Source: Bacillus sp. S/N-304-OC-R1 (lineage in GTDB: Bacteria > Bacillota > Bacilli > Bacillales > Cytobacillaceae). From it: 64,000 nt of DNA. Within the stretch, counting starts at the first letter, position 1. Each line of letters starts with the position of its first letter. The notes beneath the pieces were generated by a model. The model had not been told where the DNA came from, searched no databases, and was given only the letters and a program-made list of their open reading frames with translations. The position numbers and the translations under genes were made by a program. The DNA is taken from the NCBI RefSeq assembly GCF_019749375.1, contig NZ_JACWFE010000023.1:62001-126000 (forward strand), in the 5' to 3' direction. This document shows, one piece after another, positions 23,863 to 32,081 of the stretch.

Positions 23863-24300
23863 TTATAAGCTTCTCTCCATGATTGAAGATACTTCCTGAA
23901 AGCCAAGATTTCGATAGAGCTGCTTAGCGCGGTTTCCATTAAATACGTTTAACTGCACTCTTCTATACCGTTCATACTTCAATTGCTTTAAGGCAGCATG
24001 GCATAATTTTTCTCCTATTCCCTGCCCTCTGTACTGCGGTAATACATAGAGTTCTGTAATAAATCCAACCATTTCATCTGTATAATAATCGAAATTCTTC
24101 CCTATCCCAATCCAGCCATAAATGACATTGTTATTCGTATAAATAAGATAGTAACCGCCATCCATTAAAAATTGAGAAACGATCTGATGTGCTTTTCCTG
24201 GAGTCGCATCAACATATCCAACAGTAGCTTCCTTCGTAACTTCGAGTGAATGACTTAATATTTTTTGCGTCTCATACTCAGTCGCTTTTCTGATTATCAT
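23863..24300 (-). CDS. GNAT family N-acetyltransferase
   Basis: The protein has 145 residues. The acetyl-CoA-binding signature PQYRGQGIGEKLCHAAL (motif A) follows ITELYVLP, and motif B is NRAKQLYRNLGFQEV. The N-terminus starts IIRKATEYETQKIL. Family members acetylate small molecules or proteins; nothing in the context tells which. It starts 20 bp after the methyltransferase stop, so the two are probably co-transcribed. Confidence 0.88.
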   Translation of the reverse strand: MIIRKATEYETQKILSHSLEVTKEATVGYVDATPGKAHQIVSQFLMDGGYYLIYTNNNVIYGWIGIGKNFDYYTDEMVGFITELYVLPQYRGQGIGEKLCHAALKQLKYERYRRVQLNVFNGNRAKQLYRNLGFQEVSSIMERSL

Positions 24301-24319
24301 GCTTTCTGCTCCTCTATGA

Positions 24320-25033
24320 TTAAACTAGACACTTAAATACGCGATACCCTAATATCTCTTTGTACGTCGTTGAATAGTGAAAATGCCTTTCTAAAATTTC
24401 ATAAAACGGTTCATCGATATATTCCGAAATAGAAAAGTCTGTGGCATCATCTAAATTTTGTATTTCTCGATCTAGTTCAAACCTTTTCACGCTTATCTCT
24501 TTAAAGCCAGCGGTTCTAAAAAGCTGATACCATTCGTCCTCCGTCATCATATTGGAAAATCCATAAAACTCTTTTATTGAATTTAATTTTTCTTCAGAAG
24601 CCGATTGATCGAGTACCATTTCAATCGCTAATAATTTCCCGTTTGGCTTTAACACTCTTTTAAATTCTGATAGTGATAATAAAATATTTGTAAAAGCTAT
24701 AACTGATTCTGAAAGTACGATATCAAAGGTTTCGTCATCGAAAGGTAAATTCTCTGTACTTCCCTGCTTAAGCGTAACCGGAAGCTGCAGATCAGTAAAT
24801 CTTTTACTTGCCTTTTCTAGCATGATTTGACTGAAATCTAAAGCAGTGATATCACACTGGTATTGTTTGGCCATGTAAGCAGAAGTTTGACCAGTTCCAC
24901 ACCCGGCATCAAGAATTTTCGTTGTTTCATCAATCTTTTCTTCTGATAATATGTTTTTCGTTAAATGAAGTCCCCCAGGATGAGCACCGCCAACACCAAA
25001 TAACGCTAAACAATCGAGATAGGTATGTTCCAA
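24320..25033 (-). CDS. Class I SAM-dependent methyltransferase
   Basis: The protein has 237 residues when started at the TTG at 25033, where GGGAGG lies 8-9 bases upstream; a longer frame to 25066 has no site. Motif I is ILDAGCGTGQTSAYMA, motif II ITALDFSQIML, and motif IV FDIVLSESVIAF, all normal for the family. The C-terminal part (about 150-237) is probably the substrate-binding region. The GGAHPGGLHLT segment before motif I is shared by ubiquinone/menaquinone-like methyltransferases of unknown substrate. Confidence 0.85.
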   Translation of the reverse strand: MEHTYLDCLALFGVGGAHPGGLHLTKNILSEEKIDETTKILDAGCGTGQTSAYMAKQYQCDITALDFSQIMLEKASKRFTDLQLPVTLKQGSTENLPFDDETFDIVLSESVIAFTNILLSLSEFKRVLKPNGKLLAIEMVLDQSASEEKLNSIKEFYGFSNMMTEDEWYQLFRTAGFKEISVKRFELDREIQNLDDATDFSISEYIDEPFYEILERHFHYSTTYKEILGYRVFKCLV

Positions 25034-25184
25034 ACCTACTCCCTCCCTAATTTTTTTAAAAAGCAAATTCCCTTCCCATTTAAATAATCTGAATAATTAT
25101 CTTACTTAATTAATGACACCGGAACTTGGCATCTAATAATTGCATATCGTATTTACATAACGATGTAAGGGAAGGGTATCCGAG

Positions 25185-25964
25185 ATGAGCATAATAAGCA
25201 CTGATAAATGGCTAATAAAATCATATGACCGGCCGATAGAAATGTGCAAAAAGCTAGAAGATTACTTTGAAGGTGCTTCCGCATCTGAAATATATGAGTA
25301 TTTATCAATGAGTGGGATGTATCATCCATTAGAGAACGGAAAAAAAGTGATACAAACTTTAAAACAAAATCGAGTGTGGGAAGTAGTCGAAGAGGAAAAA
25401 CGAAAACTGCAGAAAGAGTGGGACGGACCGAACATTCCTATATTCATTTTTCCATCCCATACAGCCGACCCGGAATTTAATCGGGTATTTAACGGGAAGG
25501 CAGGTTTAGCCTATCATGACAAATTATTTTTATTTATCGCTGGCCATAATAGTGAAAAGGAAATTAAATCATTATTTACACATGAATACAACCATGTTTG
25601 CCGATTATCTAAATTTCAAAAACATGAGGATAATTATGTTTTATTAGATACGATTATTTTGGAAGGAATAGCGGAAAATGCAGTTAGAGAAAGATTTGGG
25701 GAAGATTTTATTTCAAAATGGACAAATAATTATTCAGATGAGGAACTCGAAAACTTATGGAAAACCTTCGTGCTTCCAAATAGGAATATTCAAAAAAACC
25801 ATCCAAAACACGAGCAGCTTTTATATGGAATAGGAAATTACCCAGAATTGCTAGGGTACTGTGTAGGATATTACTTAGTGAAGCAATTTTTAGTAGAAAA
25901 AAACCTGACTACTAAAGATCTAATGCCGATGGAACCTGCTAAAATTGCTCGCATTCACAACTAA
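25185..25964 (+). CDS. DUF2268 family putative zinc metalloprotease
   Basis: The protein has 259 residues. The zinc-binding helix FTHEYNHVCRL (H-E-x-x-H type) lies near residue 130, and ILEGIAENAV further on supplies the third ligand glutamate as in DUF2268 (YjaZ-like) proteins. No signal peptide is seen, so it is probably cytoplasmic. The ATG has AAGGG about 12 bases before. It is a single gene ending at a strong terminator. Substrates of this family are not established. Confidence 0.85.
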   Translation: MSIISTDKWLIKSYDRPIEMCKKLEDYFEGASASEIYEYLSMSGMYHPLENGKKVIQTLKQNRVWEVVEEEKRKLQKEWDGPNIPIFIFPSHTADPEFNRVFNGKAGLAYHDKLFLFIAGHNSEKEIKSLFTHEYNHVCRLSKFQKHEDNYVLLDTIILEGIAENAVRERFGEDFISKWTNNYSDEELENLWKTFVLPNRNIQKNHPKHEQLLYGIGNYPELLGYCVGYYLVKQFLVEKNLTTKDLMPMEPAKIARIHN

Positions 25965-25975
25965 GTCTTAAAGTT

Positions 25976-26010
25976 AAAGGCCGAAATAACTTCCTATTTC
26001 GGCCTTTAAA
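25976..26010. terminator. Bidirectional terminator
   Basis: AAAGGCCGAAATA pairs with TATTTCGGCCTTT around a short loop, with TTTAAAAA on one side and TTTAACTTT on the other. It serves the DUF2268 gene and the convergent His-rich gene. Confidence 0.88.
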
Positions 26011-26032
26011 AAATATTAGGTTTAAACATTGG

Positions 26033-26242
26033 TTATTCTCGATTACCTGACCAAAACCAGTCCCATGGCCCCCTTCTATTTGGTTCATTTATGTCTTGGT
26101 TTTGATTCTCCCTATGCTCATGCTCATGCTCATGACCATGCTCATGCCCATGCCCATGATGTCTATCTTGATTTATAATTTGTACATTATCGGCATAAAT
26201 GACTAAATCCTTTACCCTAATTTTTTTCTTTCGTTCCTCCAC
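26033..26242 (-). CDS. Small histidine-rich protein, probably spore-associated
   Basis: The protein has 69 residues. A beta-like N-terminal part (IRVKDLVIYADNVQIINQ) is followed by a run of alternating His with Gly/Glu (HHGHGHEHGHEHEHEH at 28-43) and a Trp-rich end RRGPWDWFWSGN. The start is GTG at 26242, with GGGAGG 6-7 bases upstream. His-rich tracts bind metals such as Zn or Ni. Similar small proteins with a WFWSG-like end are found among spore coat proteins, but I cannot name a family. Confidence 0.7.
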   Translation of the reverse strand: MEERKKKIRVKDLVIYADNVQIINQDRHHGHGHEHGHEHEHEHRENQNQDINEPNRRGPWDWFWSGNRE

Positions 26243-26463
26243 TGTAGTCCTCCCTTTCTTTATAACTGTGCTATATCGTATTCATTCAAATCTAAATTGT
26301 ATAGGCGTTTAAGAAAGTTTCCCTAAAATAAATACCTAGCTTTTTAGAGTGCCATTTCTTCAGATTACTTAGACTTCCATGTTTGTCCTAGTAGATTTGT
26401 CCTTTATGTTTATCCGACAGTTACATATGATGTCATATACTCTTAAGAATGGAGGGATAAACA

Positions 26464-26712
26464 ATGTCAGTTGGATATTATCATTCAATGTGCCACAGGC
26501 ATATAGGAAGAGCAGTTGAAATCAGAACTCATGATGGAAGAATTCACAGGGGGATTATTCACCGTGTTCACGGAGGCAGGGTGTATCTTCAACCACTTGG
26601 CCGCAGAAGAAACTTAGGCGGATTTCGCTGGGGCTGGGGCTGGGGGTTCGGGGCTGGAATTGCTTTAGGTGCCATTGCTGCATTCGCTGTACTGCCTTTC
26701 TTCTGGTGGTAA
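26464..26712 (+). CDS. Small membrane protein with Sm-like N-terminal segment
   Basis: The protein has 82 residues. Positions 12-45 (GRAVEIRTHDGRIHRGIIHRV and GRVYLQPLG) look like the Sm1 beta strands of an LSm-like barrel. A Trp/Gly-rich, hydrophobic C-terminal helix (FRWGWGWGFGAGIALGAIAAFAVLPFFWW in outline, about 54-82) would insert in the membrane. GGAGGG lies 7 bases before the ATG. It precedes the YjcZ-type peptide gene, and such small proteins are often made during sporulation. The function is unknown. Confidence 0.75.
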   Translation: MSVGYYHSMCHRHIGRAVEIRTHDGRIHRGIIHRVHGGRVYLQPLGRRRNLGGFRWGWGWGFGAGIALGAIAAFAVLPFFWW

Positions 26713-26805
26713 AAGCAATACAAGCCCATCCAGTTTTTTGAAAAATAAGGGACAGAAACTTGTTTAAAATTGGACTTAACGCCCTCTCATAAAGTTTTTT
26801 TCTAA

Positions 26806-26814
26806 CATACTTTA
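26806..26814 (+). promoter_or_regulatory. Possible sigma-K -10 element before yjcZ-like gene
   Basis: CATACTTTA fits the CATANNNTA -10 pattern of sigma-K, about 30 bases before the ATG. A matching -35 (AC) at 16-17 bp is not clear, so this is tentative. Confidence 0.3.
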
Positions 26815-26843
26815 TAAGTAGCTTACTGAAAGGGGGGAGATTT

Positions 26844-26996
26844 ATGTCTAATGCTACAGGTTGTGGCAGCGGTTTTGCTCTAATCGTTGTGTTGTTTATC
26901 CTGCTCATTATTGTCGGATCTGCTTTTATCGGCGGTGGTTATGGAGGCTACGGCGGCGGATATGGTGGTTACGGTGGTTATGGCGGTTGGTGGTAA
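26844..26996 (+). CDS. YjcZ family sporulation peptide
   Basis: I translated this 50-residue frame directly: a short polar N-terminus (MSNATGCGSG), a hydrophobic helix (FALIVVLFILLIIVGSAFI) and a Gly/Tyr tail of GGYGG repeats ending in GGWW. This is the YjcZ/CotM-like small sporulation protein plan that occurs in several copies in Bacillus genomes. AGGGGGGAG lies 5-6 bases before the ATG, and a terminator follows. It is too short for many gene finders. Confidence 0.9.
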   Translation: MSNATGCGSGFALIVVLFILLIIVGSAFIGGGYGGYGGGYGGYGGYGGWW

Positions 26997-27033
26997 GATT
27001 AGATGGTAATTCGAAAATGATCTAAAAGATTAC

Positions 27034-27074
27034 TTTACTCCCCTAAATTCGTGGTTCTCTATTAGGGGAGTAAA
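27034..27074. terminator. Bidirectional terminator
   Basis: TTTACTCCCCTAA pairs with TTAGGGGAGTAAA (13 bp), extended by GATTA/TAATC outside. It separates the YjcZ-type gene from the convergent rodA gene. Confidence 0.8.
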
Positions 27075-27107
27075 CCTAATCATTTTTTAAACAACTACAT
27101 ACCTTTG

Positions 27108-28301
27108 TTATTCCTCAGTGTATTTACTTTCATTCGAAAACATATAAAGCCCAAAGGTTTTTCTAATGGATAAAATGATTCCCATAATTATCATATTAGA
27201 GAACAGGGAGCTTCCCCCTGATGTTAAGAAAGGAAGTGAAATCCCCTTAACAGGCATAATGCCAATAACCATTCCAATGTTTTGGAATATTTGGGCTGTT
27301 AGACTAAAGGCAACTCCAGCGCATATATAGCTTCCAAATGGGGTATCTGATGAATGCCCAATAATCACAACTTTGTAAATGAGCAGAAAGAACATAGTCA
27401 CTACGATGGAGGCTAAAACAAATCCCCCCTCCTCTGCAATCGTTGCAAAGATAAAGTCCGTATGTTTTTCCGGTATATACACATTTCCCTGCAGCAGCCC
27501 CTTCCCAAACATTTCTCCACTTCCGACAGCTAAAATAGAACGATCAGCTTGGTATGACTGATCACTGTTTCCACCAGGATCTAGCCATCCGATAATACGC
27601 TCCTGCTGATGTGGCTTAAGCAACGGGATTAACTGCTTATAAATGACATCAGTTTGATAGACATACAAATAGACGAGTATTCCTAAAACTAAGAGAACCG
27701 AAACAATAAAAAAAGTAATGATTCTTTTTTTTATTCCTGACAGAAACAGCATGCTTCCGATCGCAATGAAATATAAGAAAACCATCCCTGTATCCGGCTG
27801 CTGATAGACAAATAAGGAAGGTGGAATGGTCACTAACATTAGCTTTCCTATTAGCAGTAAATCGGACTTCGTTGTTCGATCCTCATTTTGAGAATTATGT
27901 TTGGAAATTAGCTTAGCACTAACAATGATCAAAGCAATTTTAAAAAATTCAGACGGCTGTAAAGAACCTATGAAAGGAATAATAAACCATCTCTTTGCAC
28001 CTAAAATAGGATAAGCTATGGATTCAGGTGAAAATCGCAATATGACAATCGACATAAATAACGCAATATACAATGGCCAAGCCATCTTCTCAATTTGATC
28101 AACATCGAGCTTGGCAACTAAGATTAGCAGAGTAAATCCTATCAAATAATTAATCACTTGTTTCATAGCAAAATTTTGAGATCCATACTGACCTGTTTGT
28201 TGGCTGCTATATATAAAAATGATACTTAATACAGAAAATAAAATAATAATTAATAGGATTGTACCGTCTAATCGTCTATACCAATTTGTTTCTTCATTCA
28301 T
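27108..28301 (-). CDS. rodA: RodA-type peptidoglycan glycosyltransferase (SEDS family)
   Basis: The protein has 397 residues and about ten membrane helices. SEDS/RodA hallmarks are LGAKRWF..GSLQPSEFFKIALI, QQPDTGM, WLDPGGNSDQSYQADRSILAVGSGEMFGKGLLQG (in parts), and the C-terminal PVKGISLPFLTSGGSS. RodA polymerises lipid II for side-wall synthesis with a class B PBP. I prefer the ATG at 28301 (GGTGG site) over a GTG three codons upstream. It lies 24 bp after bcrC, which recycles the lipid carrier, so the pair forms an envelope unit. Other RodA paralogs may exist elsewhere. Confidence 0.88.
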   Translation of the reverse strand: MNEETNWYRRLDGTILLIIILFSVLSIIFIYSSQQTGQYGSQNFAMKQVINYLIGFTLLILVAKLDVDQIEKMAWPLYIALFMSIVILRFSPESIAYPILGAKRWFIIPFIGSLQPSEFFKIALIIVSAKLISKHNSQNEDRTTKSDLLLIGKLMLVTIPPSLFVYQQPDTGMVFLYFIAIGSMLFLSGIKKRIITFFIVSVLLVLGILVYLYVYQTDVIYKQLIPLLKPHQQERIIGWLDPGGNSDQSYQADRSILAVGSGEMFGKGLLQGNVYIPEKHTDFIFATIAEEGGFVLASIVVTMFFLLIYKVVIIGHSSDTPFGSYICAGVAFSLTAQIFQNIGMVIGIMPVKGISLPFLTSGGSSLFSNMIIMGIILSIRKTFGLYMFSNESKYTEE

Positions 28302-28325
28302 TTTTTCCACCGCTATTTGTTTTAT

Positions 28326-28922
28326 TTACCGAATCTTAACCGTCTTGCTACGTTGACGCGGTTTATTTTTTGGGACTAAAGGAATTTTGTTATAAATATC
28401 AATAACGGTCCGGGGGATCGGCTCCAGCATCGGTGAAAGTTTATACACCACTATACTCGTTAAGATTCCGACAACAATACTTCCAAGTACATCAAATGGA
28501 TAATGATGCCCTACATATATACGGGATATGCCCGTTAGAGCCGCAAATATAACTATGAAAATACCAAGTTTTCGATGGCGTAGCAGGATGGCAATGGCCA
28601 ATGCGAAGGCACCTGTTGTGTGGTCACTTGGAAAAGAAGCATCCGCTGCATGAGGAATCAGCATATGAACATGATGCGTGACAAACGGACGCGGTTCAAA
28701 ATAAATGTGACCAATGATAAAATTGATTAACAATCCGAGTGCTCCTGTAAGAGCAGCATAGATAACTGTATATTTAAATTTGTCATTTCCTAAAACCCAC
28801 ATGACAAACAATACGAAAGCAAAGATAAGCAGTGCCTTTTCGGTTACAAAAACCATCATCGGGTCTAGTAGCGGATGATGCCCTGCTAAGTTATTAATAG
28901 CTTGAAAGATTTCATAATTCAT
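28326..28922 (-). CDS. bcrC: Undecaprenyl-diphosphatase BcrC (PAP2 family)
   Basis: The protein has 198 residues with a PAP2 phosphatase core: YFEPRPFVTHHVHMLIPHAA, ASFPSDHTTGAFA (PSDH motif) and SRIYVGHHYPFDVLGS with the catalytic histidine. The N-terminus NYEIFQAINNLAGHHPLLD matches my memory of B. subtilis BcrC closely along its length. It dephosphorylates undecaprenyl diphosphate on the outer face of the membrane and gives bacitracin resistance. It is encoded just upstream of rodA. Confidence 0.93.
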   Translation of the reverse strand: MNYEIFQAINNLAGHHPLLDPMMVFVTEKALLIFAFVLFVMWVLGNDKFKYTVIYAALTGALGLLINFIIGHIYFEPRPFVTHHVHMLIPHAADASFPSDHTTGAFALAIAILLRHRKLGIFIVIFAALTGISRIYVGHHYPFDVLGSIVVGILTSIVVYKLSPMLEPIPRTVIDIYNKIPLVPKNKPRQRSKTVKIR

Positions 28923-29000
28923 GTTAAATCCTCATCTCTTTATGTGTTTATTCTACTAGGAAGTTGAATTATCCCGCTATTTTTAATGCGTCCCCATTTA

Positions 29001-29651
29001 TTAAACCTTCCTCATCCCCCCTTGTAACACAAGCTTTACCGCGATGGCATCATCTAAATAACCAATAGGAAGAAGATAATCAGGAATCACATCGACTGGC
29101 AGAATGAAATACAGCAGTGCACTTCCAAGCATGGCTAAATGCTGCGGTGCCACTTTCATAAACCGGAATTTGTCATACATCTCCTGCAATTGACTAATAA
29201 ATGGTCCCACACTGCCTAACCTCTTTACCTTTTCCTCGAACCCATTCAGAATGGTTTCTTTCCCTTCTGCTGTCTGTGAAAATTGCTGATACGTTTCTAA
29301 TTGGTTTTCAACACTCTCTATCGAGAATTTTTCATTTAATATATTTGTAGATTCGAGAATACTTTGAATGCTCTCAGCCGACAAATGAATATCATCTGAA
29401 TACGCTTTTTCCTGTGATTGTTCCTGAAGATATCCTGCTGCTGAAAACAACGTAGTACTCGAAACTTTAAGGCATTTGGCGAATTTTTGCAGATGCTCTG
29501 GAGTTGCTTTCCGTTTACCGTTAATAATTCGTGAAATTGTTGCTGTATCAATATCCGTTAGCTCACTAAGCTTTCTCATGGACAAGGCTCTATTTTTCAA
29601 TAGGTTTTTCAGAACCGAACCAATACTAGTATTATTCTCACCTTCAAACAT
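29001..29651 (-). CDS. HTH-XRE and DUF1232 domain protein
   Basis: The protein has 216 residues. An N-terminal XRE-type helix-turn-helix (about 10-65: NRALSMRKLSELTDIDTATI then RIINGKRKATPEHLQKFAKCL) precedes a helical middle and a C-terminal DUF1232 segment (LYFILPVDVIPDYLLPIGYLDDAIAV in parts), which in YkvA-type proteins is membrane-associated. The start at 29651 is favoured by AGAGG; an ATG at 29669 has none. The fusion suggests a membrane-linked regulator, but targets are unknown. It is monocistronic. Confidence 0.82.
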   Translation of the reverse strand: MFEGENNTSIGSVLKNLLKNRALSMRKLSELTDIDTATISRIINGKRKATPEHLQKFAKCLKVSSTTLFSAAGYLQEQSQEKAYSDDIHLSAESIQSILESTNILNEKFSIESVENQLETYQQFSQTAEGKETILNGFEEKVKRLGSVGPFISQLQEMYDKFRFMKVAPQHLAMLGSALLYFILPVDVIPDYLLPIGYLDDAIAVKLVLQGGMRKV

Positions 29652-29812
29652 ACTCCACTTTCCTCTCATTTATAAATATCCTACGTACAAAATTGAACTA
29701 GCTATGAAGTAAATCGAGTATTATCATATAATCATTATTTATGCACTATAAACCGACATTGACATTATGTCAATTTCATTTCAACCATTCTTGCAAAACC
29801 TGCATTATAGAT

Positions 29813-30445
29813 TTAGAAGAAGACAGTCGCCGCAATAATAACTAGAATGATTCCGCTTATAATTGTGCCAAATTGGCCTAAAGAATAAGAGCCAATGCGA
29901 ACTGCAGACAGCTTGTATCCTAACTTTACGCCTATCAGAATACTGAAAAAACTTCCTATTGCAGCCGTTAAAGAAATCGCCTGCGGTGATAAACGGAGTA
30001 ACCCTGCACCCAAACTATTAGTAAGAGCATTTGAAGATAAAGCAATACCAAGAAAGGCTGCTTCCCCCCAGCCGATTTTTTTTAATCGGTCTAAGTCTGC
30101 TAGTTTTTCAGTATCTATTGTTTTCTGTGTGCCTGCATATGATTTTTCAAGCCCCTCATTGTCAGTAACTTTCACTTTTTTCCGTGGCGCTGCTAATAGA
30201 ATAATTCTTATGCCAATAATTAAAAGTAAAAAAGCACCGATAAAAATGGGATATTCACCTGGAATCGTCTTCGAAATCCATAGTCCAAATGTAATTCCCG
30301 CTAGGCTCATGACATAACAAATGGCTGCTATCAATAGGTTAGCAGTTATACCAATTTGTATTTTTCGCACACCATATGAAATGCCAATTCCTAAATTATC
30401 TATACTAGAAGAAGCTGCGAATGCCAAAATGATTAGCCAATACAA
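29813..30445 (-). CDS. ytaF: Sporulation membrane protein YtaF (MntP-like)
   Basis: The protein has 210 residues with six predicted helices in two three-helix repeats: AFAASSSIDNLGIGISYGVRK at the start and its echo FLGIALSSNALTNSLGAGL in the second half. These acidic/Asn positions resemble the MntP manganese exporter fold. Between them is a charged cytoplasmic loop (about 95-130). YtaF is a conserved sporulation protein of uncertain function. The start is TTG at 30445 with AGAGGTGAT upstream. Confidence 0.88.
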   Translation of the reverse strand: MYWLIILAFAASSSIDNLGIGISYGVRKIQIGITANLLIAAICYVMSLAGITFGLWISKTIPGEYPIFIGAFLLLIIGIRIILLAAPRKKVKVTDNEGLEKSYAGTQKTIDTEKLADLDRLKKIGWGEAAFLGIALSSNALTNSLGAGLLRLSPQAISLTAAIGSFFSILIGVKLGYKLSAVRIGSYSLGQFGTIISGIILVIIAATVFF

Positions 30446-30569
30446 TGTATATCACCTCTAATTTTTTTACATTGTATTAGACAGATGGATAAATATTGTT
30501 TGTCTACCTCAAAAACATTGACAATAAATCAACAACATTAATAATAACAAAAATTTTTCCATCCAGAAA

Positions 30570-30608
30570 CAAAAAAGGGGGCTGACACGAATAAAACCCC
30601 AGCCTCCC
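30570..30608 (-). terminator. Terminator after mgtE
   Basis: On the minus strand GGGAGGCTG pairs with CAGCCCCC (one G-U pair) and is followed by six T residues. Confidence 0.78.
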
Positions 30609-30644
30609 AAATGTCCTAGCAATTGAAAAGATTAACAGAAGCAT

Positions 30645-31988
30645 TTAAATATGCAAAATAATCTTAGCCATCGTAAAATACAAAATTAATCCTGTGCCAT
30701 CAACTAAGGTTGTAATAAAAGGGCCGGAAACAATGGCTGGATCTACTTTTAATTTATGCAGGATCATTGGCAAAACGGCCGCTACCATCGATGCCCAAAT
30801 GACAATGAAAACAGCTGATATAGCCACAACAGCTCCGATATTCCAATTGACGCCCAGGAAGAAGGCGCGAACTAATGCAACGGCTCCCATCGTACAGCCC
30901 AGAAAGATCCCCGTAGAAACTTCCTTTCTAAAGACCTTAAACATATCTTTAAATTCAACTTCCCCTACTGCTAAAGCACGGACTAACGTTGTGACTGTTT
31001 GAGAGCCTGTATTTCCGCCTGTTCCAATAAGCAAAGGGACAAAGAAAGATAGAGCAATTTGCTTCGAAAGGGTGTCTTCATAATGGCGAAGCACCGTGCC
31101 TGTGTAAGCTTCTGCCAAAAACAAGATTAACAGCCAGCCAATTCTCTTTCTGAAAAGGGTCCAAATGGAGTTTTTGAAATACGGCTCCAATAAAGGCTGG
31201 CTCCCGCCAAGCTTCTGGAAATCTTCTGTTGCTTCTTTATGAATGACATCAATTAAATCGTCAACAGTCAGGATTCCAATCATTCTTAAATCATGCGTAA
31301 CAACCGGTATGGCGACAAGATCATAGTTTGATAAGACAGAAGCAGCTTCCTGCTGATGCATATCAACGGGCACAGATATTGGCTCTCCCTGAATAATCTC
31401 TTCAAGTTTCGTACCTGATTTAGCAAGAATGATTTCCTTAAGAGAAACAACACCTACGAGATTTCCATGAACGCCTAAAACATAAATATAGGAGACAATT
31501 TCAGCGTGTTCACCTACTCTTCGAACATGCTCAAGAGTATGGTCCACTGTCCAATTTATACGTGCCGCAATATAATCAACTGTCGCTAATCTTCCCGCCG
31601 TATTTGGTTCATAGCTTATAAGCGTATTAATTTTTATACGATAATCATCTGGCAAATAGTTTAAAAGCTTTTTAGCTTGATGAGGATGAACAGCTAAAAG
31701 CAAATTAACAATCGTGTCACTCGACATCTCATTTAATATTTCTGAGGCAAACTCGTCTTCCAATCGATGTAGAATTTTATATTGTAGCTCTGGTTCTAAA
31801 TATTCTAGAGTCTCTGCCCCTAATGAACGTTGAACAAAGGAAAACAGTAATAATTGTTCATTTTGATCTAATTCATCCATTACTTCAGCAATATCAAAAG
31901 GCTGATATTGCGATAAAAAATCCATTATTTCGGATTGGCTATGTTGATTAAGGAGTGATCTTAATTCCTTTTCAATGATTTTTTCCAT
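30645..31988 (-). CDS. mgtE: Magnesium transporter MgtE
   Basis: The protein has 447 residues. An N-terminal MgtE superhelical domain (about 1-120) is followed by a CBS pair (about 130-255: TAGRLATVDYIAAR and VAIPVVTHDLRMIGILTVDDLIDV) and a five-helix membrane domain with VPLLIGTGGNTGSQTVTTLVRALAVGEV, the pore signature, and a C-terminal GTGLILYF. It forms Mg2+-gated Mg2+ channels. The gap to the upstream FtsW-type gene is only 93 bp, too short for an M-box riboswitch, and I see none. Confidence 0.95.
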   Translation of the reverse strand: MEKIIEKELRSLLNQHSQSEIMDFLSQYQPFDIAEVMDELDQNEQLLLFSFVQRSLGAETLEYLEPELQYKILHRLEDEFASEILNEMSSDTIVNLLLAVHPHQAKKLLNYLPDDYRIKINTLISYEPNTAGRLATVDYIAARINWTVDHTLEHVRRVGEHAEIVSYIYVLGVHGNLVGVVSLKEIILAKSGTKLEEIIQGEPISVPVDMHQQEAASVLSNYDLVAIPVVTHDLRMIGILTVDDLIDVIHKEATEDFQKLGGSQPLLEPYFKNSIWTLFRKRIGWLLILFLAEAYTGTVLRHYEDTLSKQIALSFFVPLLIGTGGNTGSQTVTTLVRALAVGEVEFKDMFKVFRKEVSTGIFLGCTMGAVALVRAFFLGVNWNIGAVVAISAVFIVIWASMVAAVLPMILHKLKVDPAIVSGPFITTLVDGTGLILYFTMAKIILHI

Positions 31989-32081
31989 TTCACTCCCTCC
32001 AATCTTAAGAAGATAAACATGCTTTTATCATTAAGAAAAAAGATTACACGCTTTAGTATTCTCTACCTTCAGGCAAGTATT

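Noticed and set aside
31989..32081. M-box magnesium riboswitch upstream of mgtE
   Set aside because: The gap is only 93 bp and no M-box-like structure is visible.
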